A DNA stretch of 64,000 nucleotides from JAJKIP01 sp037200685 (GCA_037200685.1 JBBCIG010000014.1:310001-374000); one strand, 5' to 3'; shown: positions 1-9,494, numbered from the stretch's first letter. The notes: generated by a model not told the origin, from the sequence alone. Translations and numbers: made by a program.

Positions 1-737
1 GCATTGTTCGCTTTGATCTTTGTTTCCGCATATGCCAATGCTTCCTCTTTTTTACCTTGTATATAATATATCTGTGCGATGTAATAAGGAACGACTGTGG
101 AATATTGATTTTCATTTTCTACGATCCTGAAGCTTTGCAGCGCTTCATTGTATTGTTTATCACGAAAAGCAACAAAACCATAATAATAATTCGCATCAAG
201 ATAATTGGGATCATCCTTCATGGAACGGACCGTATTAAACAGCGGTTTCGCCTGTCCGAATTTTTGTAACGTGAAATACGAATAACCCTGGTGAAATTTC
301 ATCGTGGCGATTTCTTTATTGCTCAGGTTTTCAATATTGGCCTGTTCGTAATTATCGACCGCTTTATTAAATTCTTTTTTATGGAAATAATATTCACCCA
401 AATGAAAACTCATCATTTGTACACGGGCTGTATTTTTTTCCAGGTCAATAAAGTCGATGGCATCGCTTTCCGCCCTGCTTTCACCTTGTTTTAATGCACA
501 AACAGTGGTGTAATAGCCAATTTCCTGTACTGTTACGGAATGATTAGCGATATCGGTTTCCCGCACATCCTGCTTCAATTCCTTGAATAAAGGATAAGCA
601 AGGCTGTATTGTTCTTTTTGAAAATACTCCTTTGCTTCTTTAAACTTGGAATAACTGTCGGAATAAAATGCTGTTTGTTGCGAAAAAACAGCTGTGCTAA
701 AGAGAATGGCTGACGCCACGAAAATTAGTTGCTTCAT
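1..737 (-). CDS. Tetratricopeptide-repeat protein, exported (C-terminus outside window)
   Basis: The minus strand is open from an ATG at 737 to the left edge, about 245 codons with no stop. The N-terminus starts MKQLIFVASAILFSTAVFSQ, a typical Sec signal peptide ending in the Bacteroidota-style FSQ cleavage region. The mature part has helical repeats with TPR spacing, for example segments reading YYFHKKEFNKAVDNYEQA, SYFTLQKFGQAKPLF and YYGFVAFRDKQYNEALQSF. TPR proteins act as protein-protein scaffolds; here it would sit in the periplasm or on the inner face of the outer membrane. The 3' part, which could carry an OmpA-like or other C-terminal domain, is not visible, so nothing more specific can be said. 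Confidence 0.85.
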   Translation of the reverse strand, partial: MKQLIFVASAILFSTAVFSQQTAFYSDSYSKFKEAKEYFQKEQYSLAYPLFKELKQDVRETDIANHSVTVQEIGYYTTVCALKQGESRAESDAIDFIDLEKNTARVQMMSFHLGEYYFHKKEFNKAVDNYEQANIENLSNKEIATMKFHQGYSYFTLQKFGQAKPLFNTVRSMKDDPNYLDANYYYGFVAFRDKQYNEALQSFRIVENENQYSTVVPYYIAQIYYIQGKKEEALAYAETKIKANN

Positions 738-975
738 GAAAGGTATCCTTTAACCGTTGACCCAATAAACCGGGATAATTCCCTAACGCCGCAATATTCA
801 AATTTATTTTAAGGTTAGCCAAACATCATTCCAAACATGTGTGGATAAGTGAAATGTTGATTTTTGTTTAACATTTTAATCGAAGACTTTATAGTTTCAT
901 TTGGTTATTGCATAAATGCATAGCAGCATCATACCTCATCGCTTTTTCTTAATATTGCATTTCAAAATATCCTGC

Positions 976-1383
976 ATGAAAAAGCTTTTTAACATTAAAT
1001 ATTCTGACAACGGCTTATCATTCGCATTTTTTATTTTGCGATTAACAATGGGCGGGTTAATGATCCCGATCGGGTATGCAAAACTCATGAGTTTTGCCAC
1101 GAAGTCATCTACTTTCGCTGATCCATTTCATATTGGCGCCCCGCTTTCACTGGGTTTGGTCATTTTCGCTGAATTCTTCTGTTCGATATTTATAGTAATG
1201 GGTTTATTTACACGGTTGGCTTGTATCCCACTCATTATTGCCATGTCGGTAGTTGTTTTTTCCGCCCATCAGGGAGATATCTTTGGGAAAGGGGGACATG
1301 GTGCACTTTTCCTTGGCGGTTTTATCGTTTTGTTGTTCACAGGCCCCGGTAAGTTCAGCCTTGATCGGATGCTTGGAAAATAA
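976..1383 (+). CDS. DoxX family membrane protein
   Basis: A 135-residue integral membrane protein with about four hydrophobic helices and the DoxX hallmarks: an N-terminal helix reading LRLTMGGLMIPIGYAKLMSF and a glycine-rich penultimate region near GDIFGKGGHGALFLGG. An upstream in-frame ATG at 916 exists, but the extra 20 residues are uncharged and unlike the family, so the start MKKLFN at 976 is preferred. DoxX proteins are inner-membrane subunits linked to quinone or thiosulfate redox chemistry, but most Bacteroidota copies have no assigned substrate. It is followed 13 bases later by the thioesterase gene, so the two may be cotranscribed. Confidence 0.85.
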   Translation: MKKLFNIKYSDNGLSFAFFILRLTMGGLMIPIGYAKLMSFATKSSTFADPFHIGAPLSLGLVIFAEFFCSIFIVMGLFTRLACIPLIIAMSVVVFSAHQGDIFGKGGHGALFLGGFIVLLFTGPGKFSLDRMLGK

Positions 1384-1396
1384 TTAATAGCTAAGA

Positions 1397-1810
1397 ATGT
1401 TTACCCACGAAACCAAGATACGTGTCCGCTATGCAGAAACCGACCAGATGGGTTTTGTTTATCATGGAAATTTCTTCCCGTATTTCGAGGTGGTAAGAGT
1501 AGAAGCTATACGGGATCTTGGGCTTTCTTATGCGGATATAGAAAAAATGGGAATTATCATGCCGGTAATTGAGGTGCAATGCCGTTACCTGCGCCCTGCG
1601 ATGTATGATGACCTCCTTACTATTAAAATGATATTAAAAGAATTACCGGTTGGCCATAAAATGGAATTCCATCACGAAGTATTAAATGAAAAAGAAGAAT
1701 TACTTGCTACTGCCAAAATCATTTTATACTTTATGGAAGAAAAAGCAATGAAACGAACAGTGATACCGGAACAATTGCTACAGAAATTACAACCATATTT
1801 TGTCAACTAA
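1397..1810 (+). CDS. Acyl-CoA thioesterase, YbgC/FadM (4HBT hot-dog) family
   Basis: This 137-residue protein begins with the family signature VRYAETDQMGFVYHGNFF, in which the aspartate of the ETDQMG segment is the expected catalytic residue, followed by the long central helix YFEVVRVEAIRDLG. The length matches single hot-dog-fold thioesterases of the YbgC type, which hydrolyse short or medium acyl-CoA or acyl-ACP in the cytoplasm. It has no signal peptide. The next gene may begin inside its last codons (TTG at 1800), or 4 bases after its stop (ATG at 1815), so the two are probably in one transcript. The physiological acyl substrate cannot be read from the sequence. Confidence 0.9.
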   Translation: MFTHETKIRVRYAETDQMGFVYHGNFFPYFEVVRVEAIRDLGLSYADIEKMGIIMPVIEVQCRYLRPAMYDDLLTIKMILKELPVGHKMEFHHEVLNEKEELLATAKIILYFMEEKAMKRTVIPEQLLQKLQPYFVN

Positions 1811-1814
1811 AGAA

Positions 1815-2822
1815 ATGGAAAATTCATCATCCTATGAACCGTTGAATGAAAATTCACCTGCACCGCAGGAAGGAATAATTATTTTTCCACCCAAATTTGA
1901 AAAAACAGAACAGCCATCAAACGTATGGTTGCGTTCCTTTATCAGCCTGGCGCTTTACCTCATACTGGGCTATTACATATTTCACAGCTTCATCATGCTG
2001 CTCATCATTACAGCGATAGTTGTCTTTCATGAACTGGGGCATTTCTTTGCAATGAAATATTATCGTTACAGTGACCTTGGCATTTTCTTTATCCCTCTTC
2101 TCGGCGCTTATGTATCCGGAACGAAAAGAGAAGTCTCGCAAAAAGAATCAGCCGTTATTTTATTAGCCGGCCCCTTACCGGGTATTATTATAGGAATTGC
2201 CCTTTATTTTATAGATCAAAGCCAGGCATCAGACATTTATTTTTATGATGTTTCACTTAGCAGCATTGCGGGGTTAATGATTTTTCTGAATATTATCAAT
2301 CTCATTCCCGTATATCCTTTAGACGGCGGTCAATTATTAAACAGGGTGTTTCTTGATGAAGAAGGATGGCTAAGTAAAATATTTGTTTTTTTATCCGTAG
2401 CTTTTTTATGTTGGGTCGCGTGGAAATTAAGTTTCTGGATACTACTGATTTTCCCGGCCATGATGTTACTCCGATTACGAACTGATTCTAAATTCAAAGA
2501 AGTTGAGAAAACGATCGAGTCCGATAACATTAACGTAGATCTTTCTTACGAGGAATTAAAAGATGAGGATTACTGGAAGATCAGGAATATTTTAATTGCG
2601 CAGCATCCCGGTTTTAAAGATTTTCAACCCGGCCCTCCTTTTGAATTTGATGACAAAGAAGAAAAAATTATGACGACGATACAGAGTTTACTGCACCGTC
2701 ATTTAATACAGGATGTTTCTATCGCCGGAAAGATATTTATCCTGTTACTTTGGATAGCTGCGATTGGCTCCCCGTGGTACCTCGAAATGGATATTCAAAT
2801 CTTTCGCCGCTTTGGCTTTTGA
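1815..2822 (+). CDS. Site-2 protease family (M50) membrane metalloprotease
   Basis: A 335-residue multi-pass membrane protein with the zinc-binding motif HELGH at residues 72-76 inside a hydrophobic helix and the second M50 motif NLIPVYPLDGGQL further on, where the aspartate completes the zinc site. A cytosolic charged linker and one last hydrophobic helix follow. S2P-type enzymes cut transmembrane substrates within the membrane, often releasing anti-sigma factors, but no PDZ domain is present and the target is unknown. A TTG at 1800 overlapping the thioesterase would add five residues; the ATG at 1815 is preferred. The gene converges with the DUF6526 gene, the two stops being adjacent. Confidence 0.85.
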   Translation: MENSSSYEPLNENSPAPQEGIIIFPPKFEKTEQPSNVWLRSFISLALYLILGYYIFHSFIMLLIITAIVVFHELGHFFAMKYYRYSDLGIFFIPLLGAYVSGTKREVSQKESAVILLAGPLPGIIIGIALYFIDQSQASDIYFYDVSLSSIAGLMIFLNIINLIPVYPLDGGQLLNRVFLDEEGWLSKIFVFLSVAFLCWVAWKLSFWILLIFPAMMLLRLRTDSKFKEVEKTIESDNINVDLSYEELKDEDYWKIRNILIAQHPGFKDFQPGPPFEFDDKEEKIMTTIQSLLHRHLIQDVSIAGKIFILLLWIAAIGSPWYLEMDIQIFRRFGF

Positions 2823-3251
2823 TTATACCCGGCGATAATCTGGTCGCCAGTTCTGGATAGCAATTTTTATTTCCCTGGGAGATAGTTTTTCATCTACGGC
2901 ACGCTGGGCCAATGCGGGCATTTCATCATCACTTGCGAAGCGTAAGGCTATTGCTTGTCTTAACCGGATATCTTTATGATGAGGTTCGCCGGTTAAAATA
3001 AAATGACGAAAATTTTCTTCAGCCCGGATTGCCCTGTCCTGTGCTTTAAGTGCAAAGCTTCTCGCATACATAAAAATACTTACAAGGATGAATGAAATAA
3101 GCACAAGCAGTGAAGCAGAGTACCGGGTTTCTTTTGTAGCATTTACAAGGTTAATAATACTTCCAACGATTACAGCAATGATGGATAAGCCTGTTATGAT
3201 ATGCCAGGTAAATACAAACCGGACATGGTTTTTAAAATTCTGCTCTTTCAT
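2823..3251 (-). CDS. DUF6526 family membrane protein
   Basis: The 142-residue protein begins MKEQNFKNHVRFVFTWH, the typical opening of DUF6526 proteins, then two hydrophobic helices separated by a short loop, and a soluble C-terminal half rich in Arg and Glu. I chose the ATG at 3251 because the seven upstream residues in frame are not seen in the family. Homologues are small inner-membrane proteins of unknown function in Bacteroidota. The stop codon abuts that of the convergent M50 protease gene with no spacer, leaving no room for a dedicated terminator. Confidence 0.8.
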   Translation of the reverse strand: MKEQNFKNHVRFVFTWHIITGLSIIAVIVGSIINLVNATKETRYSASLLVLISFILVSIFMYARSFALKAQDRAIRAEENFRHFILTGEPHHKDIRLRQAIALRFASDDEMPALAQRAVDEKLSPREIKIAIQNWRPDYRRV

Positions 3252-3372
3252 AAGAATTAGTTTTGTCCCCATCCGTAAGCTATGAGGAAGTTTATAATAA
3301 ACTGAAGTTACACAAAGAAAGCGCTTTCAACATCTTTGTATGGCAGCTATTCTTTTTATCGAAACGTAAACG

Positions 3373-4759
3373 CTATTTCAATTCATTTAATACCCTGTAC
3401 ATTTTGCCCACGAGATCAGAAGTTTGCCCGCTATAATTATTAACCAAAAAAGAAAAAAATATATTCTTTCCCATTACGGGCTTTGTGATACCCACAAAAA
3501 CCTTTGACGTCTTTAATGGTACCGCTTTTCATTTTCATATCGTTATATTCCGGCAGGGCATTATAGAAATAAGAAAACCAGGGACGCTTTTTTGCATATT
3601 TTAATATTTCTACCTGCGCATGGGTAGTGACCCGGTTTTGCGGCGAAAGACCAGAGCCATCACCAATATTTAATTCATCTTCCTCAATGCCTTTTTGCTT
3701 CCAGAAATCTTTGACAATTTTTACCCCGGCATCTGTGCTGCCAAATCCATTCTTTTCGTAAGCAAATGTTTTTATCAGTGCTTCTCCATAAAGGTTGATG
3801 CTTTTTTGGAGAAACCAATAGATGATGGAATCGAGGGAAGGGGAATAATGGGTACTGATGATATAAAGCGCAGAGTCCGTTTCAATTCCTTCAGATGCTG
3901 TCGGTCCTGAATAAAATTTCTCTCTTGCCTCGCTTTGCAAATTTTTAGAACTTAAATACCGTGAAAAATCATTGCAAAGAACACCAATAGGATCTGTTTC
4001 GGCAGCGGATACTTTAAATGAAGATTCACCTACAGGTATTGTACCGCTTATCGATTTATCATAATAAACATAAGCGTTATCTCCCGTACCTTTCGGCGCT
4101 GACTTTAATTCACTGGTAAGTGATTCTTTCGGAGATATTATTTCTACAGAATCACCAACTTTTTTAGATGAATGTAATAGGATATCATACTGGTTTTCTC
4201 TCCAATTAAGAACATTAGACCCGGCACCGTAATAATTGCCGATATCCTGCCATATCCACCCATCCGGTATTGATTTCACAGAAAAATTGCGAGCAGCAAA
4301 CCAAATCGATCCATTGATCCTGTTAATACCTGCTTTACGTATATCCTGCCACCAATTATTCATTAGAAATGAATCCCTTGTTCTTTCCCATCTATCACTA
4401 CCGAGTGTAGGATCCCCACTTCCTATAAAGTAAAGATTCCCATTTAAAACACTATTATCAATTTTGCTTTTATACCCCAACTCTGTTTTATACCGATAAT
4501 ACTTCCCTAACAAATCAAAAGCAGTAGTAGCAGTAATAATTTTTTGTGTAGACGCCGGGGCTAAGCCAATTTTCGAATTTTTATCGAAAACAACCTTGCC
4601 TGTACTGGCGTCTATTACATACAAAGAGCTGATCGCATGTTTTAATTGCGGATCGCCTTCAAACTGTTGAAAGGCTTTTTGTAATTGTTGGGAAACTGTT
4701 TGTGCAAATGATCCATTAACCAGCAACCAGCAACCAATAATAAAGATGATCTTCTTCAT
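3373..4759 (-). CDS. dacB: D-alanyl-D-alanine carboxypeptidase/endopeptidase (PBP4, S13), frameshifted near the 3' end
   Basis: A signal peptide (residues 1-20, ending in FAQ) precedes a class C penicillin-binding domain with the SxxK motif STQK at residues 70-73, the second motif region reading DGSGLSPQNRVT, and the KSGT triad segment near the C-terminus. The enzyme trims peptidoglycan pentapeptides and cuts cross-links in the periplasm. The uninterrupted frame stops at 3440 after FFFFG. Removing one base from the seven-A run at 3453-3459 restores the usual ending IFSFLVNNYSGQTSDLVG and reaches a stop at 3373, so the annotated end is the reconstructed one. The lesion is probably a homopolymer error. 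Confidence 0.88.
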
Positions 4760-4804
4760 TCAAAATGATTATATCCTAAAACTAAAAAGAATTAAATTTA
4801 TAGT

Positions 4805-5398
4805 ATGGAAAATGAAGTTAAAGAACCGGCGCCGAAGTATAATTTTATTTCTCCGGAGAAATACCTTGAAATGGAAAGGGCTTCGGAAGAGAAGCATGAG
4901 TATTATAAAGGAGAGGTGTTTGCGATGTCTGGTGCATCCTGGCAGCATAATGTAATTGTGAAAAATATAAATACACTAATTCTTCCTTTTTTAAAAGGCA
5001 AGCCATGTGATATGTTTGGAAGTGATTTGCGTATTCATATTCCTGAAAATTCTTTATACACTTACCCTGATTTTTCTATTATATGCGACAAACCTGAAAT
5101 CGAAAGCGAAGAAAAAGATATAGCCATAAATCCCACTGCATTGATTGAAGTTTTATCAAAATCAACCAAAAACTATGACAGGGGCACAAAATTTAATTTA
5201 TACCGGAATATTAAAACCCTGAAAGAATACATACTCATCGACTCGACCAGCGTTTCTATCGAAATTTATAAATACAATGGGGACAATAGCTGGCAATTGA
5301 CAGAATTCAAAGAACTTTCAGATAATTTTTTCATTTCTACTATTGGTCTTACTCTTTTCCTGAAAGACATCTATGAAGATGTCCGTATAGAAGAATGA
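4805..5398 (+). CDS. Uma2 family (DUF820) putative restriction-like endonuclease
   Basis: A 197-residue protein with the Uma2 fold features: the N-terminal EKYLEMERASEEKHEYYKGE segment, YPDFSIICD with the PD-type acidic residue, and ALIEVLSKSTKNYDRG, whose E-x-L-S-x-S-T and following D-R-G are the family signature of the PD-(D/E)XK nuclease core. Uma2 proteins are abundant in cyanobacteria and Bacteroidota and their biological role is unproven. It is transcribed divergently from dacB with 45 bases between starts, and its stop overlaps the start of cinA by four bases, implying cotranscription with cinA. Confidence 0.85.
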   Translation: MENEVKEPAPKYNFISPEKYLEMERASEEKHEYYKGEVFAMSGASWQHNVIVKNINTLILPFLKGKPCDMFGSDLRIHIPENSLYTYPDFSIICDKPEIESEEKDIAINPTALIEVLSKSTKNYDRGTKFNLYRNIKTLKEYILIDSTSVSIEIYKYNGDNSWQLTEFKELSDNFFISTIGLTLFLKDIYEDVRIEE

Positions 5399-6717
5399 AT
5401 GATATTTGCAGCAAACTCACTCTTTTGCAAAAAGTTAATGCCTCTATTATCACTATCGGCGACGAATTATTAATTGGCCAAACCATTGATACCAACAGCG
5501 CTTTTATCGCCCAGGAATTAAATAAGATCGGTGTGTGGGTGAAGCGAAGAGTCGCTGTGGGTGATGTGTACGATGATATATGGAAAGCGCTGGATGAAGA
5601 AGGCAAAGAATCGGATATCATTATCATTACCGGCGGACTTGGCCCTACTGCTGATGATATTACCAAACCATTGCTTTGTAATTATTTTGGCGGTAAACTG
5701 GTAGTAAATGAAGAAGTACTTACACATGTAAAATATTTATTTGAAAAAGTGTACCGCCGCCCGGGCCCGATGCTGGAAAGAAATTTAAAACAAGCTGAAG
5801 TGCCTGATGTTTGTATTGTGTTGCATAATGCGAGAGGGACAGCGCCGGGGATGTGGTTTACCCCCCAACCCCCTAAAGGGGGAGTGCAACACCCCGATAA
5901 AAAAGTTTTCGTTTCCCTCCCCGGCGTGCCGCATGAAATGAAAGGCCTCATCATGGATGAAGTAATCCCGAGACTGTTGAAAGAGTTTACAATGCCAGCA
6001 ATACTTCATCGCACGATTTTCACTTCAGGATTGGGTGAATCGATGATCGCTGAGATGATAAAAGATTTTGAGACGGCATTGCCTGCACATATCAAACTGG
6101 CTTACCTGCCGGGTTTTGGAATGGTGAGACTACGGCTTACGGCTTTGGGTGAAAATAAAGAGCAACTGGAAATTGAAATGAACGGCCAATTTGAACAATT
6201 GAAAAAATTGGTAAAAGATTATCTCGTTACTGATGTAGATGATGAAATGCAGGTAGTGATTGGCCAATTATTGAAAGCAAGAGGTAAGACTATGGCGACT
6301 GCTGAAAGTTGCACCGGCGGTTATATTGCTCATTTGATCACTTCTGTTCCCGGATCGTCGGCTTATTATAAAGGAAGTGTAGTGAGCTATGCAAATGAGG
6401 TGAAAGAAAATATATTAAACGTAAAACACGATACATTACTTTCAGTTGGCGCTGTGAGTGAAGAGACAGTGAAGGAATTGGTGAAAGGCGCTATTGAAAA
6501 ATTGAACGTGGATTATGCAATAGCTACTTCGGGCATTATGGGGCCCGATGGCGGAACGGAAGAAAAACCAGTGGGAATGGTTTGGCTGGCTGCGGGAAAT
6601 AAGAATAATATTGTTACTAAATTGATCCATGTACGCTTTGACAGGGAAAGGAATATCAGGCAAACAGCGTATATGGCTTTGGACTTTCTACGGAAATTTA
6701 TTCTGACTAACAGTTGA
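5395..6717 (+). CDS. cinA: CinA family nicotinamide-nucleotide amidohydrolase / competence-damage protein
   Basis: The 440-residue protein has the N-terminal molybdopterin-binding-like (COG1058) domain with ASIITIGDELLIGQTIDTN and IIITGGLGPTADDIT, and the C-terminal CinA amidohydrolase domain with TAESCTGGYIAHLIT and ATSGIMGPDGGTEEKPVG. CinA cleaves the amide of NMN and may hydrolyse ADP-ribose, recycling pyridine nucleotides. The start overlapping the Uma2 stop is used, though homologues usually begin near the VNASI segment, so a start a dozen codons later is possible. Residues 156-168 are an extra, proline-rich in-frame insertion encoded by a short palindromic repeat (see the repeat at 5860). 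Confidence 0.92.
   Translation: MNDICSKLTLLQKVNASIITIGDELLIGQTIDTNSAFIAQELNKIGVWVKRRVAVGDVYDDIWKALDEEGKESDIIIITGGLGPTADDITKPLLCNYFGGKLVVNEEVLTHVKYLFEKVYRRPGPMLERNLKQAEVPDVCIVLHNARGTAPGMWFTPQPPKGGVQHPDKKVFVSLPGVPHEMKGLIMDEVIPRLLKEFTMPAILHRTIFTSGLGESMIAEMIKDFETALPAHIKLAYLPGFGMVRLRLTALGENKEQLEIEMNGQFEQLKKLVKDYLVTDVDDEMQVVIGQLLKARGKTMATAESCTGGYIAHLITSVPGSSAYYKGSVVSYANEVKENILNVKHDTLLSVGAVSEETVKELVKGAIEKLNVDYAIATSGIMGPDGGTEEKPVGMVWLAAGNKNNIVTKLIHVRFDRERNIRQTAYMALDFLRKFILTNS
5860..5898 (+). repeat. Short GC-rich palindromic repeat inserted in frame in cinA
   Basis: Around 39 bases centred on the palindrome CCCCC-TAAA-GGGGG (5869-5882) interrupt the cinA coding sequence and encode TPQPPKGGVQHPD. The surrounding protein reads smoothly from GTAPGMWF to KKVFVSLPGVPHEM once these residues are left out, which is how CinA homologues read. 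A related palindrome (CCCTCC-TTT-GGAGGG) lies at the end of rsmD at 29670-29684. The size and surroundings fit an insertion of a small dispersed repeat common in Bacteroidota genomes. Confidence 0.75.
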
Positions 6718-6791
6718 TCGCATCGTTTTATTTCAAATTGTTACCTTTGGCTGGTTATAAACGACTTGTCATTCTTGCTCATCTGTGTTAA

Positions 6792-6847
6792 TGCAGTTGA
6801 AGAGTGCGACGCAAGGGACGATGATAGTAGTAATATAGCCGGGTAAC
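6792..6847 (+). repeat. Dispersed intergenic repeat family, copy 1 (forward)
   Basis: The conserved head of the family (GAAGAGTGCGACGCAA, then GATGATAGTAGTAATATAGCCGGG) ends 15 bases before the E2 gene start. It is a short, diverged copy without the long tail. The same head recurs at twelve or more other intergenic places in this window. Confidence 0.75.
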
Positions 6848-6861
6848 AAATAAAAATTATT

Positions 6862-8208
6862 ATGGCAGTAGTTGACCTTTTAATGCCAAAGTTGGGCGAA
6901 AGTATCATGGAAGCTACCATATTGAAATGGCTGAAGCAACCGGGTGATACCGTGCGGATGGATGAAACGTTATTGGAAATCGCTACCGATAAAGTGGATA
7001 GCGAAGTGCCGAGTACGGCTGCCGGCGTACTGGATGAAGTATTATATAATGTGAATGATGTAGTACCGGTGGGCACTGTGATTGCACGGATAAAAACAAG
7101 CAGCGAAGAAAATGTTTCTCATACGCCTTCTACGAACGGGTCGGCGCAGGAGCCAATAAAACAACCAGCGCAACCGGAACCTCAGGAAGAAGCAGCTGTT
7201 GTTTCTTACCAGCCTTCGACTAAAATTCATACCACGCATTCTTCTAATTCAAACGGTCGCTTTTACTCTCCACTGGTTTTGAATATCGCTGCGAATGAAG
7301 GAATCGGGATGAGTGAACTGGAAAGAATTGCGGGCACGGGCAATGAAGGAAGAGTAACGAAGAAGGATATTTTACAGTTTGTGGAAGAAAGGAAGTCAGG
7401 AAAAGTTACGGGTTATGAACCACGGGTTACGGGCCGTCGAGCATTAAACGATCCGGCAGTAATCTCAAATCACACGTCGACACCCGGCGCTTACAACGGC
7501 AACGTGGAGATAATAGAAATGGACAGGATGCGCAAGATGATTGCTGAACACATGGTGCGAAGCAAGCATACCAGCCCGCATGTAACGAGCTTTTCCGAAG
7601 CAGATGTGACGAATATGGTGCAGTGGAGGGAGAAAATGAAAAAGGATTTTGAAAAAAGAGAAGGAACGAAAATTACGTTTACTCCATTATTTATAGAAGC
7701 GATTGTAAAGTGTATTAAAAAATTCCCGTTGATCAATTCCTCGCTGGATGGAGATAAGATCATTATAAAAAAAGATATTAATATCGGTATGGCTACAGCC
7801 CTGCCGAGTGGTAATTTAATTGTACCCGTTATTAAAAATGCGGATCAGTTGAATTTGGTTGGTCTTACGAAACAAGTAAACAATCTTGCGGAAAATGCAA
7901 GAACCGGTAAATTAAAAGCAGATGATACTGCCGGCGGCACTTTCACCATAACGAATGTCGGATCTTTCGGTAGTTTGATGGGAACTCCTATTATCAATCA
8001 ACCACAAGTGGCTATACTCGCTGTTGGCGCTATAAAGAAAAGACCTGTGGTAGTGGAAACGCCGCAGGGCGATAGCATCGCTATCCGGCACATGATGTAT
8101 TTAAGCATGAGCTATGATCATCGTATTATAGACGGAAGCCTGGGCGCTACATTCCTCACCGCAGTGGCGAAAGAGTTTGAAAACTTTGATGATGAAAGGG
8201 ATTTCTAA
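6862..8208 (+). CDS. Dihydrolipoamide acyltransferase, E2 of a 2-oxoacid dehydrogenase complex
   Basis: Of 448 residues, the first 80 form a lipoyl domain with the lipoylated lysine at K44 in EIATDKVDSEVPS. After a Pro/Gln-rich linker comes an E3-binding peripheral domain (YSPLVLNIAANEGIGMSELE ... GRVTKKDILQF) and then the CAT catalytic domain with the active-site motif YDHRIIDG near the C-terminus. E2 transfers the acyl group from the E1-bound intermediate to CoA. The sequence resembles the branched-chain/pyruvate type of Bacteroidota more than 2-oxoglutarate E2, but substrate cannot be fixed because no E1 or E3 gene is adjacent. Its stop overlaps that of the convergent phosphatase gene by four bases. 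Confidence 0.9.
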   Translation: MAVVDLLMPKLGESIMEATILKWLKQPGDTVRMDETLLEIATDKVDSEVPSTAAGVLDEVLYNVNDVVPVGTVIARIKTSSEENVSHTPSTNGSAQEPIKQPAQPEPQEEAAVVSYQPSTKIHTTHSSNSNGRFYSPLVLNIAANEGIGMSELERIAGTGNEGRVTKKDILQFVEERKSGKVTGYEPRVTGRRALNDPAVISNHTSTPGAYNGNVEIIEMDRMRKMIAEHMVRSKHTSPHVTSFSEADVTNMVQWREKMKKDFEKREGTKITFTPLFIEAIVKCIKKFPLINSSLDGDKIIIKKDINIGMATALPSGNLIVPVIKNADQLNLVGLTKQVNNLAENARTGKLKADDTAGGTFTITNVGSFGSLMGTPIINQPQVAILAVGAIKKRPVVVETPQGDSIAIRHMMYLSMSYDHRIIDGSLGATFLTAVAKEFENFDDERDF

Positions 8209-8690
8209 TTTTTCGGATAAATCGCTTTCTCTTCAAACTGCATCTTCTTTCCTTTGATCTTTATAATATACAGTTTGTTGTATTCTGACTCGCTGAGGTC
8301 TGCGGGAACTTTCTTTTCTCCATAAAGCATATTCACGACATCATCAACTGTGTTGGAGTGTCCAACGATCAGTACATTCTTCTTCAATGCTTTGACGGAT
8401 GCGATAAATGCTGAATCGGGCCGCGGGCCATACGTCGTGACAGGTAATTTAAAATAATCCGCAGTTGGCTGCGCTGTCGATTTGGTGCGGTTGGTATTGG
8501 TGGAATAGATATAAGCAATTTTCTTTTTCGCCACTATCTCTTTTACGGCAATTGCCCGCTCCTTTCCTTTGTCAGATATTTGCGGATCGTTATTCCCCGC
8601 CACATCGGCCCTTTCTGCATGGCGAACGACATAATACGTGTGGCTGCAGGATGTGCAAACCATGAGCATTGCTATCAATACTAATTTCAT
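8205..8690 (-). CDS. Histidine phosphatase family lipoprotein
   Basis: The 161-residue protein opens with a hydrophobic leader followed by a Cys (MLMVCTSC), which suggests a lipoprotein signal, then the phosphoglycerate mutase/SixA active-site motif VVRHAERAD with the catalytic His and Arg. The second half carries LIVGHSNTVDDV, containing the second conserved His of the branch. Such enzymes are phosphohydrolases with a phosphohistidine intermediate; here it would face the periplasm. The natural substrate is unknown. It is convergent with and overlaps the end of the E2 gene. Confidence 0.85.
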   Translation of the reverse strand: MKLVLIAMLMVCTSCSHTYYVVRHAERADVAGNNDPQISDKGKERAIAVKEIVAKKKIAYIYSTNTNRTKSTAQPTADYFKLPVTTYGPRPDSAFIASVKALKKNVLIVGHSNTVDDVVNMLYGEKKVPADLSESEYNKLYIIKIKGKKMQFEEKAIYPKN

Positions 8691-8774
8691 ATTTTCTCTT
8701 TAACACATTAAAATTAAACTTCTATTTCATTCTTTCAGTCTTTTTTGTAAATTACAATAACCAAATTCACCACT

Positions 8775-9494
8775 ATGAAGTCACTATCCGAAACCTGGTT
8801 CGCTGAAGGCTACATTGATTTCGAGCTAAAAAAGTACACTCTCCTCGCCTACCTGCAGGAGATCGGCAAACATTTTAATGAGAACAAACTCTATCCGCAA
8901 CTGGCCGATGTCATATTTCACTACAATAATGTTGTCGCCTTTAGAGAAAATAAAAAATACCTGCAGGAACATTTTCCTAAAAAACTCACCGGTTTTCAAA
9001 TGGAAAAATTGCAGTTATTGTATGAGCAATTGATCGCAGATACAGAGCTAATGCAGGAACTCGAAGACATCATTCACTATTCGGAAGGCAGGATGAAAAA
9101 AACAATTTCCAGCGGCACGGAGATTTATGAATTTGTAGAAGATAAACTTAATATCACACCTGTCGGTCTTATTCCACTCGATATACAGGAAGGCTATTTC
9201 TTTTTAAGCACCGGCTTAACAAGTGTCACCGGCGTTTATCATTATCGTCTTTCTATTTTTGAAAAGCATGATGAAAAATACAGGAGTATTAAAACCGTAT
9301 TCGTTGACCGCTGGCAAAGAAGCATCGCCAGCACGTATGAGCATATCAAATCTGAATTGATCCGTCACCGCAAAGACTTGCCCAATCCTGCCGTGTATTC
9401 TATCGAAACGGAATTAAAATTTCCTGTTGATGAAACACTGTTGCCGATTGCTAAGAGAAGCCTGGTGAAATTTATTTCTTCGATGGCTGCTTAG
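8775..9494 (+). CDS. Conserved hypothetical protein (239 aa)
   Basis: I do not recognise a named domain. The protein is soluble, without signal peptide or membrane helices, rich in aromatic and charged residues, with a helical N-terminal half (YLQEIGKHFNENKLYPQLAD) and a more beta-rich centre (YFFLSTGLTSVTGVYHYRLS). Similar proteins seem to occur across Chitinophagaceae but without assigned role. Codon use is like that of its neighbours, the start has an upstream AT-rich spacer, and it stands alone between convergent genes, followed directly by a repeat. Confidence 0.7.
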   Translation: MKSLSETWFAEGYIDFELKKYTLLAYLQEIGKHFNENKLYPQLADVIFHYNNVVAFRENKKYLQEHFPKKLTGFQMEKLQLLYEQLIADTELMQELEDIIHYSEGRMKKTISSGTEIYEFVEDKLNITPVGLIPLDIQEGYFFLSTGLTSVTGVYHYRLSIFEKHDEKYRSIKTVFVDRWQRSIASTYEHIKSELIRHRKDLPNPAVYSIETELKFPVDETLLPIAKRSLVKFISSMAA

